A DNA stretch of 24,375 bases, taken from IMG/VR virus record IMGVR_UViG_3300009181_000324, positions 1 to 24,375 of that record. One strand, given 5' to 3'. The notes beneath the pieces are model-generated. The model was not told the DNA's origin. It worked only from the letters and a program-made list of their open reading frames with translations, and did no database searches. Each line of letters opens with the position of its first letter. Position 1 is the first letter of the stretch. A program made the translations under genes and the position numbers. This DNA comes from a virus. Positions 1 to 6,481 of this stretch are shown here, in pieces.

Positions 1-1155
1 CGGCGTGCCGTGGCTGAACTCTCCAATGACGATTTTGCGCGACGGGTTCTTCGCCCACACGTTCTGCGCGAACGCCTTCTCGTACTCGAACCGCCGCCTC
101 ATCTCGTCAGGCGAGCCATATCCAATCCAGTCACCTTCATTCGCACAGGTCGTCCACATGTTGCCTGGAATGTCCATCAGCCCAGCGCCAGCGTGATCGG
201 CTAGGAATTTAGGGTCAGGAGCATTTTGGAACCAGAAGCGCGCCATGATACGAGCGTCCGGATACTGACGCGCTGCTGCAACTGCGCCCATCAGGTTATC
301 CATGAACAACACGCTGCGACAGCCGCGCGCGAGTGCGTCCATGCCAGCGTTGCCGTCGTTCAGGCAGTTCACACCGAGCAGATATTTTGCGTGCTTCCAG
401 TCAGCTGGAATCACTGGCGGGATAACAGGCTGCGGGACGACGGGCGTCGTCGTCGTCATCCATTGCCAGCCGTCGGAGCGGACGTAGCCGTCGCCGACGC
501 GGACGTTGCCCGCCGTGACGCTGATGCGGCCCCACGACTGCTTGTCTGCGCCCGCTGCCGTCGAAAGAACTTCAAACTCCGCACCTGCGGGAAGCAGGTA
601 TCCCGTCGCAGTCGAAGCCGAAACGCTCGGCGCGGTGCGGACGTTCCACGGCGTGCCCTTGATGCGCGCCTTGCCGGAGGTTTGTGTGGTCATAGGCTCC
701 TTGAGAGTGACTCGGTTGGGAACAATGGACGACCAGCGCCGCGCGCCGTTTTCGGCTTGATCGAGCGCAGCTTTCGTCGCGTTCAGATTTGCGCCGCCGT
801 TGCCGCGGAACAGCGGGTCGTGATACGCCGTGTCCGACAGGCGCACAATCCAGTGCGCGAAGTCGCCGCGCGACTGCAGGCGCACGGGGAGCAGCCGGTA
901 ATCCACCAGGGCGATATACGGGTATTCAGCGGTGGTCGTCGTGCGCAGCTGGACGCCGACGGACTGCCCCATCGCAAGCAAATCGCGCTGCGTAGTGCCA
1001 TCCTGAGGAGGATCGAAGCGCATCGACAGCTCGGTCACAGTCGCGCCGTTGGCGAGCGCAGGCTTGGATGATCCGCACAACATCGCGATGCATGCAGGCC
1101 CGCAGTCATTACCGCGCGGTGCGTTGTCGAGCTGATTGACATAGGGCACGTTCAT
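1..1155 (-). CDS. C39-like peptidase / SH3 / hydrolase-like phage lysin (3' end outside window)
   Basis: The frame is open from ATG at 1155 to base 1, giving 385 residues with no stop, so the C-terminus is missing. Residues 1-115 resemble the C39-like papain-fold peptidases: a DCGPAC motif with Cys18 as likely nucleophile, His101 in FAHWIV, and Asp113 in YHDP. Residues about 155-230 look like a bacterial SH3 domain (KGTPWNVRTAPS). From about 245 a third domain (GVNCLNDG, KIVIGEF) resembles a TIM-barrel hydrolase. The likely role is cell-wall cleavage at lysis, supported by the adjoining holin-like genes. The start is chosen for GCAGGAGG 7 bases upstream and an ATGA overlap with the methyltransferase stop. 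No signal peptide is visible, so export would need the holin. The domain order is inferred by eye; a tail-associated hydrolase is an alternative. Confidence 0.7.
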   Translation of the reverse strand, partial: MNVPYVNQLDNAPRGNDCGPACIAMLCGSSKPALANGATVTELSMRFDPPQDGTTQRDLLAMGQSVGVQLRTTTTAEYPYIALVDYRLLPVRLQSRGDFAHWIVRLSDTAYHDPLFRGNGGANLNATKAALDQAENGARRWSSIVPNRVTLKEPMTTQTSGKARIKGTPWNVRTAPSVSASTATGYLLPAGAEFEVLSTAAGADKQSWGRISVTAGNVRVGDGYVRSDGWQWMTTTTPVVPQPVIPPVIPADWKHAKYLLGVNCLNDGNAGMDALARGCRSVLFMDNLMGAVAAARQYPDARIMARFWFQNAPDPKFLADHAGAGLMDIPGNMWTTCANEGDWIGYGSPDEMRRRFEYEKAFAQNVWAKNPSRKIVIGEFSHGTP

Positions 1156-2234
1156 ACAAATGCCTCCTGCGTAGCGCGCTCTCGCGTCCAATGCTCCAGC
1201 CGCGCGCGTGCGATTCGCGCGTAGTCAGCTTCGCGTTCTACACCGACGACGGTGTGCCATCCTGCGAGCGCGGCTCCGATGCACTCCGATCCGCTGCCAG
1301 CGAATGGAACGAGGATCCTCGATTCGACGTGCTGAGGAGGCAGGATGAGCGCTGCGAGATATTGCGTGAGCGTGAGAGGCTTTACGGTCGGGTGATAATT
1401 GGCCCTTGGGATTGTCGGAGGCAGCCCAGCCTCAGCGCGCTTCCGGGAGCCTTCTCCGTATTGATTACCGGGATTCGTTGAGTCACGACCGCTCGCCTCG
1501 TCAACGTTACCGACACTAGCGACGCAAAATTCAAATCCATCCAGCCCCTCTTCTTTCTCGCGTCTCCCAGCCTTCGCGCAGTAGAAAAATCGCGCGGCGT
1601 CTCCGAGGACTTCCGCCGTCTCATCGCTGCCGTCGTGGATGATGTTCGCTGGCCAGCGACCAAGGCCTTCATGACGCGGTGATGACGTTGCAATGTTTAG
1701 GCCTTTGCCGTAAATATTGTTAGAAGTGCTAGAAAGTTCTTTCTTGATTAGCCTGCACCCGCCTTCTTCGCCGACTCTTCCTCCATCGACGTTGATCGCG
1801 CCCGCGCCGTGCTCCAACGCATTCTGCGCCACAGTGCCGACGAGCGGGTTCCTCGCGACGATGACAGGCTCCCACGCAGGCTTCAGCGCTGTGCCGTAGC
1901 CCTGCCATGCATCGTGCAGATTATGACCTTTTGGAAATCCTGAACCGTAGAGCCAACCGAGCGTATCGCGAATCTCAAAGCCTGAATCTTCAATGGCAAC
2001 TGCAATCCGATGAAACGTGCGAGTGCCGCCGAACGCCAGTAGATGCGCGCCGGGCAAAAGCAGAGAGCGAATTGCGGCCCACGTCTCAGCGCGAAAAGAT
2101 ACACCGCGCGAATCCCACGACTTGTTCATGAACCCCAGCTCATACGGAGGATCGCAGAGCACGGCGTGAAATTTCGGCCCGTGATAGTGCGCTGCTAAGC
2201 GCATGATGTCGCCGTTCACGATTCGATGCATCAT
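1152..2234 (-). CDS. DNA N4/N6 methyltransferase, beta-type motif order
   Basis: This 360-residue protein should transfer a methyl group from S-adenosylmethionine to an exocyclic amino group of adenine or cytosine in DNA. The catalytic DPPY is at residues 28-31 and the AdoMet-binding FAGSG at 311-315. Motif IV therefore precedes motif I, as in beta-class enzymes of the N6_N4_Mtase family. The middle (about 120-270) probably holds target recognition; the sequence does not say which site. It lies between holin and lysin genes and is coupled to both by 4-bp overlaps, so it should be made late, perhaps to protect the phage genome from host restriction. No partner endonuclease is adjacent, so it is probably an orphan enzyme. 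Two ATG codons occur in tandem at the start, and AAGGA precedes them. Confidence 0.88.
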   Translation of the reverse strand: MMHRIVNGDIMRLAAHYHGPKFHAVLCDPPYELGFMNKSWDSRGVSFRAETWAAIRSLLLPGAHLLAFGGTRTFHRIAVAIEDSGFEIRDTLGWLYGSGFPKGHNLHDAWQGYGTALKPAWEPVIVARNPLVGTVAQNALEHGAGAINVDGGRVGEEGGCRLIKKELSSTSNNIYGKGLNIATSSPRHEGLGRWPANIIHDGSDETAEVLGDAARFFYCAKAGRREKEEGLDGFEFCVASVGNVDEASGRDSTNPGNQYGEGSRKRAEAGLPPTIPRANYHPTVKPLTLTQYLAALILPPQHVESRILVPFAGSGSECIGAALAGWHTVVGVEREADYARIARARLEHWTRERATQEAFV

Positions 2235-2461
2235 TCGTCCTTCCGTAGACGATCGATTTCGCGCACGAGAGAGTCGAGCTGGCTGGAAATGCGCATGATT
2301 GTTTGCGACAGGTCGTCCAGCTTCGCCAGCACTTTTTCTTCGCGTGCCATGAGCCGCTCTTCGCGTTTGTTGCTTGTGATGAGCGTGTACATGAGCAGCG
2401 TGGCGAACATCGCAGGAATGCCGCCATTCGTCAAAATCTGAATGATGGAGGCTTCAGCCAT
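2231..2461 (-). CDS. BhlA/UviB-like small holin
   Basis: A 76-residue protein with one hydrophobic segment at about 10-30 (GGIPAMFATLLMYTLI) followed by a charged helix rich in Glu, Arg and Lys with heptad-like spacing (LAKLDDLSQTIMRISSQLDSL). This plan matches the BhlA/UviB holin-like family: an N-terminal membrane anchor and a cytoplasmic coiled coil. The expected role is membrane permeabilisation at lysis, letting the lysin reach the wall. It overlaps the upstream membrane-protein gene by 8 bases, with GGAGT just before its ATG, and overlaps the methyltransferase start by 4 bases. Assignment rests on architecture and position. Confidence 0.72.
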   Translation of the reverse strand: MAEASIIQILTNGGIPAMFATLLMYTLITSNKREERLMAREEKVLAKLDDLSQTIMRISSQLDSLVREIDRLRKDE

Positions 2462-2753
2462 TGGTTACTCCCGATCGGCGCGCGGCGTGCGTGAACTGCT
2501 GTACCAAAATTGATACGGCCGTGATGGCGATCTGCGCGTACGGCGTCATCTCAGCCAGCGCCGCAGGATTCACCGAGAGCCAGTCACGCGCAGCCATCGC
2601 GGCGACGGCAATCAGCACGGCGACCACCATGGCGATCGTCTGCTTGCCGTTGGGCGAAAGCGAAGCGAAGCCGTCGATGCGGTCGAGCACAAACGACGAG
2701 ACAGCGCTGAGCCCCGCGCCTGCGAGCCACGTGAGAAGGGAGACGATATCCAT
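2454..2753 (-). CDS. Small membrane protein, second holin-like candidate
   Basis: A 99-residue protein with hydrophobic segments at about 2-22 (IVSLLTWLAGAGLSAVSSFVL), 37-58 (TIAMVVAVLIAVAAMAA) and 75-90 (AQIAITAVSILVQQF), so two or three membrane spans. A longer upstream ATG at 2843 keeps the frame, but the ATG at 2753 has GGAGG six bases before it, and the longer form would begin upstream of the terminator at 2771-2803. It is the first gene of the lysis group and overlaps the BhlA-like gene. Holin or antiholin is the natural guess. Two small membrane proteins next to a lysin is a common arrangement, but which one forms the lethal hole cannot be read here. Confidence 0.65.
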   Translation of the reverse strand: MDIVSLLTWLAGAGLSAVSSFVLDRIDGFASLSPNGKQTIAMVVAVLIAVAAMAARDWLSVNPAALAEMTPYAQIAITAVSILVQQFTHAARRSGVTNG

Positions 2754-2770
2754 GGAACCTCCGGGGAAAA

Positions 2771-2803
2771 CAAAAAAGCGGCACCTCGGAATTGAGATGC
2801 CGC
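2771..2803 (-). terminator. Intrinsic terminator before the lysis genes (leftward)
   Basis: On the minus strand a 10-bp stem (GCGGCATCTC / GAGGTGCCGC, one G-U pair) with a 6-base loop is followed by six U. It ends 18 bases before the ATG of the first lysis gene. Only the minus strand has the T-run, so it acts on leftward transcription. It would stop transcripts from the 2901-2909 promoter or from upstream genes unless read through. Confidence 0.85.
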
Positions 2804-2842
2804 ACAAGCGGTTGGTATTTAGTTGATTCTCACGCCGGCCCA

Positions 2843-2892
2843 CAGGCCTGCACTTTCAAAATTTTGGCGTTCGCGTTAAGGACTGCAGGCCA
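2843..2892 (-). repeat. Hairpin element in the late leader, diverged copy of the 23.4-kb terminator hairpin
   Basis: On the minus strand GGCCTGCA pairs with TGCAGGCC across about 30 bases. The 3' arm with part of the loop (2843-2869) matches 24 of 27 bases of the plus strand at 23386-23412, including CGCCAAA and AAGTGCAGGCC. Here the inner stem is imperfect and no T-run follows, so it is not a good terminator itself. It starts almost at the predicted transcript 5' end. Confidence 0.55.
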
Positions 2893-2900
2893 GCTTTGAC

Positions 2901-2909
2901 AGTATAGCA
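2901..2909 (-). promoter_or_regulatory. Extended -10 promoter for the lysis operon leader
   Basis: The minus strand reads TGCTATACT: an extended TG motif and a 5/6 match to TATAAT, in the 170-base gap upstream of the lysis genes. No good -35 is seen at 17 bases, which is tolerated with an extended -10. The predicted start near 2895 gives a leader of about 124 nt ending at the 2771-2803 terminator. Confidence 0.5.
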
Positions 2910-2925
2910 CTACAAACTGCCGCCG

Positions 2926-3135
2926 TTATGAGCGCAAACTATAAGGCTTTGCACGCGGCAAGTTCTCTGACGCGTGAACGGAAATCTCAACCTTTGTGCC
3001 GTTTGCCGTCATGACGATGCGCAGCTCAACCAGGGCGCCTGCGCGATGTGCGGCCGAAGCCTGTGCGCGCTCCCACTGCGCACGCAGCGCGGCGATGAGC
3101 TGCGCTTCGTTCGGAAGCGGATCCGGTGTCGTCAT
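2926..3135 (-). CDS. Small unknown protein
   Basis: A 69-residue protein I do not recognise. The N-terminal half is Ala/Arg-rich and probably helical (NEAQLIAALRAQWERAQASAAHRAGAL). The C-terminal half is likely beta (VELRIVMTANGTKVEISVHA). A longer frame begins at 3183, but the ATG at 3135 overlaps the stop of the winged-helix gene as ATGA, so coupling favours it. It is the last gene before the predicted late promoter. In lambda this position is held by the antiterminator Q, but no similarity to Q is claimed. Confidence 0.55.
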   Translation of the reverse strand: MTTPDPLPNEAQLIAALRAQWERAQASAAHRAGALVELRIVMTANGTKVEISVHASENLPRAKPYSLRS

Positions 3136-3431
3136 TCCGCGTCCACCATGCGCCAGTACGTCACATCGCGCACGCTCCGACATGTCACCAGATTTTCAGC
3201 GAGCATTTCAGCAAGAATCCGCGTTGCCGTTTGGTGCGACACGCCTTTTAGTCGGCTGAACGCGTGCGCCGTGAACTCGCCCGCTTCGGCTTTGCGGACG
3301 GAATATCGATTTGCGATTTCAAGGAGCCGCGCGACGTCAAAACCGCCGCCATGATTCGCGGCGCTTCCGGCACCGTCCACATCAACCGTTCTTTTTCCCA
3401 TTCGCCGTCTTTTTGGATTTCGATTAACCAT
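3132..3431 (-). CDS. Winged-helix DNA-binding protein
   Basis: A 99-residue protein. Its last 70 residues look like a winged helix: FDVARLLEIANRY, then SRLKGVSHQTATRILAEMLAENL as helix-turn-helix, then a short wing (VTCRSVRDVTYWRM). It probably binds DNA and regulates transcription. The start is uncertain: ATG at 3431 has GGTGGGG just upstream, and ATG at 3401 (89 residues) has a weaker site. Either way the first 150-180 bases overlap the end of the phosphoesterase gene in another frame, which is unusually long. Its location just before the predicted late promoter makes a late regulator plausible. Confidence 0.6.
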   Translation of the reverse strand: MVNRNPKRRRMGKRTVDVDGAGSAANHGGGFDVARLLEIANRYSVRKAEAGEFTAHAFSRLKGVSHQTATRILAEMLAENLVTCRSVRDVTYWRMVDAE

Positions 3432-4171
3432 GTCCCCACCGTGAACGCTTCTCGCCTCGTGACGCGATGCGTGAACGCAGTCTTCAGCTGCCATGCCGGG
3501 ATCACGGCACCCCAGCGCTGCAGGCCGTACGCTTCGCCGGTGTCGGCGACGCGGTGCACGTGTCCGCGCAGGACGACGTGCGTGTCCGGGCGCTCCATCA
3601 GCATTGCCGCCGTTTCTCGCCGAATCGCTCCGCCGTAGAGCCGCGGGTCGTCGCCCCCGCCTCCGACGTGGTGCGCCACATCGAAATGAACGCCGGCCAC
3701 GGTGAGCAGCAGTCGGTAGAACGCGTGCATGCCCGTCGACGGATCGCGCCGTGCGCCGAGCTCCCGGCCGATGGCGTAATCCGATGCTGAGCCCTTTCCG
3801 CTGTGAGCTTCCGTGCCACGCAGGACGTACAGCTCATGCGCAAGCGCCGCGAGCGGCTGCATGACGTCAAGCGCGGCCGTCGCCTGGATTTCGGGTGCCT
3901 GGCTCAGCAGCTGCGACGACTCGTGGTGTCGGCCGTCGACGAATTCGCCCAGGCTCACCACGACGACGTGATAGCCGCGCCTGCGCAGCGCACGCACGCG
4001 CGCCGTCATCTCGAGCCAGCGCTCCCATAGCCAGCGCTGCGCCTCGTTCGGCGTGTATCGCCCGCCGTCTTCGAGGCGCACGCCGTGCGCCGGGCACAGC
4101 GCGACGGATGAGCCGACGTGCAGGTCTCCGACGGGCACCACGACGATGGGCGACCGGGCGTAGCGCGTCAT
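3248..4171 (-). CDS. Calcineurin-like metallophosphoesterase
   Basis: The 307-residue protein has the layout of the two-metal calcineurin-like phosphoesterase superfamily: GDLH at 15-18, a GEFVDGRHH segment at 75-83 where the family has GDxxD, RGTEAH at 118-123 in place of GNHD, a His pair at 167-168 and GHVH at 203-206. It should hydrolyse phosphodiester or phosphomonoester bonds, perhaps in DNA. The substrate cannot be inferred, and the second and third motifs are non-canonical. The basic tail from about residue 265 overlaps the winged-helix gene, so the true end of the fold is probably near 260. Its ATG overlaps the stop of a 21-codon upstream frame. Confidence 0.8.
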   Translation of the reverse strand: MTRYARSPIVVVPVGDLHVGSSVALCPAHGVRLEDGGRYTPNEAQRWLWERWLEMTARVRALRRRGYHVVVVSLGEFVDGRHHESSQLLSQAPEIQATAALDVMQPLAALAHELYVLRGTEAHSGKGSASDYAIGRELGARRDPSTGMHAFYRLLLTVAGVHFDVAHHVGGGGDDPRLYGGAIRRETAAMLMERPDTHVVLRGHVHRVADTGEAYGLQRWGAVIPAWQLKTAFTHRVTRREAFTVGTWLIEIQKDGEWEKERLMWTVPEAPRIMAAVLTSRGSLKSQIDIPSAKPKRASSRRTRSAD

Positions 4172-4233
4172 ATAGAGCGCCTGTCGTCGGCCAGGTGCGC
4201 GGTGTGCCGCGGATCGGATTCGGTGTTTTCCAT
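4168..4233 (-). CDS. Possible 21-residue leader peptide
   Basis: ATG at 4233 opens a 21-codon frame (MENTESDPRHTAHLADDRRS then Ile). Its TGA overlaps the phosphoesterase ATG as ATGA. The phosphoesterase has no clear ribosome site of its own, so translational coupling is plausible. The ribosome site of the leader itself is weak, and a frame this short can occur by chance. Confidence 0.3.
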   Translation of the reverse strand: MENTESDPRHTAHLADDRRSI

Positions 4234-4238
4234 ATGTT

Positions 4239-4261
4239 ACTTAGATAATCAATTTCTAAGT
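4239..4261. promoter_or_regulatory. Inverted repeat in the divergent promoter region, operator candidate
   Basis: ACTTAGA and TCTAAGT form a perfect 7-bp inverted repeat with a 9-base A/T-rich spacer. It lies between the divergent phosphoesterase (leftward) and 4367 (rightward) genes, in an A/T-rich patch within high-GC sequence. The spacing suits a dimeric repressor. No T-run follows, so it is not a terminator. Confidence 0.45.
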
Positions 4262-4270
4262 GAAATCTAA

Positions 4271-4299
4271 TTTATATGCGGCGTCAATCGGCGTATAGT
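4271..4299 (+). promoter_or_regulatory. Putative promoter for the 4367 gene
   Basis: TTTATA (4/6 match to the -35 box), 17-base spacer, then TATAGT (5/6 match to the -10 box). It lies 68 bases before the start codon and just right of the inverted repeat at 4239-4261. Confidence 0.4.
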
Positions 4300-4366
4300 C
4301 ATCGCATCAGACACACCCGACCAGCGGCCAAGCGCGGACGGGCACTCAGCAGGAGACACAAAAATC

Positions 4367-4885
4367 ATGAACACCAACGACCGCACAGTCACCATCGACA
4401 CCCGCACGCAGACGCCTGCGCAGATCGTCGAGCGCATCGCAGAGCTCGCCGGGATCAAGCGGCCCGACGATGCCATCAGCGTCTGCTACCTGCTCGACCG
4501 ACGTTACGACATCGTCGACCACGACGGCAAGGTCTTGAGCGCATTCCAGTGGCGCGACGCGTGGCGCGCGCTGCTGGGCGTCGAAGAACGGCACCTGAGC
4601 TCCTACGGCGACACGGCGCAGAGCCTGCGGCGCTACGCCACGACGCAGGGCTACATCTACGTCGACCAGCACGCGGCAGCGCTCGCCGAAGCCTGCGACG
4701 ACGAGGCGCTCGCGCTCAACGGAGAGGTGTGGGACGCAGAGCTCGAGTCGGACTGGGGCGACGCCGACCCGGACTGCAAGGGCAGTGACGACGGCTGGGA
4801 TTACGCCGAATGGCGCATGATTTGCGCCACCGCTGCAGCCTACGCCTGCGAGCGGGCGTATCGCGCCATCGTTGCCAGCCGCTGA
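4367..4885 (+). CDS. Unknown acidic protein
   Basis: The 172-residue product is not recognised. It is acidic, with Asp/Glu-rich stretches near the end (ELESDWGDADPDCKGSDDGWDYAEW), and probably soluble: no signal or membrane segment is seen. The N-terminus resembles a small alpha/beta fold (RTVTIDTRTQTPAQIVERIAEL). The start has a strong GGAG 11 bases upstream, in gcaggagacacaaaaatcATG. A promoter lies upstream and a strong terminator follows directly, so it forms its own transcription unit against the flow of the flanking leftward genes. This is the arrangement of a separately controlled accessory gene. Acidic phage proteins sometimes mimic DNA, but nothing here proves that. Confidence 0.65.
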   Translation: MNTNDRTVTIDTRTQTPAQIVERIAELAGIKRPDDAISVCYLLDRRYDIVDHDGKVLSAFQWRDAWRALLGVEERHLSSYGDTAQSLRRYATTQGYIYVDQHAAALAEACDDEALALNGEVWDAELESDWGDADPDCKGSDDGWDYAEWRMICATAAAYACERAYRAIVASR

Positions 4886-4899
4886 TTCACACACACACG

Positions 4900-4932
4900 A
4901 CGCCGGGCGTTTAGCGCGCCCGGCGTTTTTTT
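4900..4932 (+). terminator. Strong intrinsic terminator after the 4367 gene
   Basis: A perfect 10-bp GC-rich stem (ACGCCGGGCG / CGCCCGGCGT) with a 7-base loop is followed by seven T on the plus strand. It starts 15 bases after the stop codon of the 4367 gene. It ends only 5 bases before the next start codon. Confidence 0.9.
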
Positions 4933-4937
4933 GCACT

Positions 4938-5471
4938 ATGAACCAAGACACACCAACCCCTGAAGAGTCCGCGCAGATCTGGCTCCGCGTCCACCGCAGG
5001 CGCTCGCGCGTGCAGGCGCATCGCGACATCAACGAAGCGGAGCGCATCATCGCCGAAGCGCACCGCTGCGCCGACGTGATCCGCGATTCCGGCGCCGCGC
5101 CCGGCGTCGCCGCGTGGGCGAAAGAAGCCGCAGGCCAGATCGCCGCGACGGCGCGCGAGCACATCGAACGCACGCTGCGGCCGGTCGCCGTGCGCAGGGC
5201 CGCGCGCGAAGCTGCGGACGCTGAAGACGCGCGCGCGGCAGAAGCGTCTGCGCACGAGCAAACCAATCGAGCCCGTGCGCGAGCGCGCGACGCGCTGCTG
5301 AGCCTGGCCGGGATGGACGTCGTGATCGACGTCGACGGCGAGCGCATGAAGGGCAGCGTAACCAGCGTCACGCACGGGCCGCTCGTGCACGTCGCGCTGG
5401 CGGACGGGCGCGAAATGACGCTGCGCCTTGCGCGCGCCATCGACGTCACGGACGCATCTCCCGAATCGTGA
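4938..5471 (+). CDS. Unknown Ala/Arg-rich coiled-coil protein with C-terminal beta domain
   Basis: A 177-residue protein I cannot name. Residues about 10-125 are strongly helical and rich in Ala, Arg and Glu (EAERIIAEAHRCADVIRD). The last 50 residues look like a small beta barrel, perhaps SH3-like (MDVVIDVDGERMKGSVTSVTHG). The ATG at 4938 comes 5 bases after the T-run of a strong terminator and has no Shine-Dalgarno site. Either the message reads through that terminator or translation is leaderless. Long minus-strand frames over the same bases lack recognisable content. The gene converges on the VRR-NUC gene with a 26-base overlap. Confidence 0.55.
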   Translation: MNQDTPTPEESAQIWLRVHRRRSRVQAHRDINEAERIIAEAHRCADVIRDSGAAPGVAAWAKEAAGQIAATAREHIERTLRPVAVRRAAREAADAEDARAAEASAHEQTNRARARARDALLSLAGMDVVIDVDGERMKGSVTSVTHGPLVHVALADGREMTLRLARAIDVTDASPES

Positions 5472-5793
5472 CAATGTCCGCGCCGGCTTCGTGCTTCTGC
5501 AAGAAGTCGGCGAATTCGTCTACGTCGCTCGCCTGCGTGCTGGCGAGCGTGAGCCGCTCATGCGGGCCGATTTCTTCGGCGAACTGGCGCTGCGATTCTC
5601 GCATCTTGCCGCCGCGCCGCTTGCACTCGATGAGCAGCGTGTGGCCCATCTTCCAGGCAATGACATCCGGCACGCCGACCAGTTCGCGCGTGACGGCCTG
5701 CGGCTGCGACAGCTCACGCACCATCCATCCGTGCCAGCGCAGGCGCGCGACGACGGCCTCCTGAATGTTTCGCTCAGAGACTTTCGCTTTCAT
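5446..5793 (-). CDS. VRR-NUC domain nuclease
   Basis: A 115-residue protein matching the VRR-NUC branch of PD-(D/E)XK nucleases: Glu12 in the first helix, GVPDVIA (Asp43), LIECK (Glu56, Lys58) and a following Gln68. Stand-alone phage VRR-NUC proteins are small nucleases thought to act on branched or structured DNA during recombination or replication. ATG at 5793 is preferred to the TTG one codon upstream because GGAGG sits 6 bases before it. It is the last gene of the leftward replication operon and overlaps the end of thyX by 20 bases. All catalytic residues expected for the family are visible. Confidence 0.85.
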   Translation of the reverse strand: MKAKVSERNIQEAVVARLRWHGWMVRELSQPQAVTRELVGVPDVIAWKMGHTLLIECKRRGGKMRESQRQFAEEIGPHERLTLASTQASDVDEFADFLQKHEAGADIVTIREMRP

Positions 5794-6481
5794 CAAATGC
5801 CTCCATCGTCCACGGCATCACGTCGCGCATGATTGCGCGCATCGCCTGAGCATAGACGCGGATTTCGTGCTGCGCATGATCGTGATCGCGCAGGCGGATA
5901 AAGCTCATCAGGTTGTGCGCGTCGATGCTAGCCACGGCCGTGTAGTAGGCCGAAAAGCCGGACAGGAAGAGCCGCGCCATCTCGCGCGCCGCGCCTAGCT
6001 TCAGCGCTTCCTGGTAGAGCTGATATCCGCGTGCTGCATGCACGCTGAGCATATAGCCGAGTTCGCGAGAATCCTTCTCATTAATCGGCCCGTCGCTCGC
6101 CTGCTTGTTTGACTTCGACTGCTGCCGCCAAACATCGGGCACGTAGAAGTCCTGTTCGTCGAACTCAGTGTAGCGGCCGCTCTGGAAATTGAACGACCAC
6201 GTGCGGTGCCGCACCCATTGCCACCACGCAACAAGCGGCGCGCGCACGCGGAACTTGAACACCACCTGCTCAAACGGCGACGTGTGCCGATTGCGCAGCA
6301 GGTAGCGCAGCAGCCTGCGGTCCTGCTCGTCGCCCTTGCTCTCTCCCAGGAACGACACGCGCGCTGCGTTGACGACGGCGAGATCGGCGCTTACGCCCGT
6401 GCCCGGATGCGGCATCAGGTCGAGCAGCTCAACGCAGCCCTTGTCAAGCACGTCGATACGCCTGCCGACGGGGCTGCTCAA
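5774..6481 (-). CDS. thyX: Flavin-dependent thymidylate synthase
   Basis: The 235-residue protein makes dTMP from dUMP using methylene-tetrahydrofolate and FAD. The family signature RHRxxSxNxxSxRY appears as RHRTWSFNFQSGRY at 91-104, and the upstream HTSPFE motif at 66-71 is also typical. Length fits the family. The start is TTG at 6481, overlapping the ssb stop as TTGA. The next Met is within the conserved N-terminal strand, so TTG is likely correct. With dcd it would raise the thymidine nucleotide supply for phage DNA synthesis, giving a dCTP to dUTP/dUMP to dTMP route. Confidence 0.97.
   Translation of the reverse strand: MSSPVGRRIDVLDKGCVELLDLMPHPGTGVSADLAVVNAARVSFLGESKGDEQDRRLLRYLLRNRHTSPFEQVVFKFRVRAPLVAWWQWVRHRTWSFNFQSGRYTEFDEQDFYVPDVWRQQSKSNKQASDGPINEKDSRELGYMLSVHAARGYQLYQEALKLGAAREMARLFLSGFSAYYTAVASIDAHNLMSFIRLRDHDHAQHEIRVYAQAMRAIMRDVMPWTMEAFDESESL

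Noticed and set aside
226-1071. Long plus-strand frame of 281 codons
   Set aside because: It is a shadow of the lysin gene on the other strand. The protein is Arg/His-rich without domain features, while the minus frame shows C39 and SH3 motifs and a good ribosome site.
3402-3420. Canonical -1 frameshift site linking the phosphoesterase and winged-helix frames
   Set aside because: The GGGAAAAAG run does not form an X XXY YYZ heptamer in the phosphoesterase frame, and no clear downstream stimulatory stem was identified.
4346-5449. Minus-strand frame of 367 codons
   Set aside because: Arg/Ser/Ala-rich, no motif. The plus-strand frames have a ribosome site, promoter and terminator consistent with real genes.
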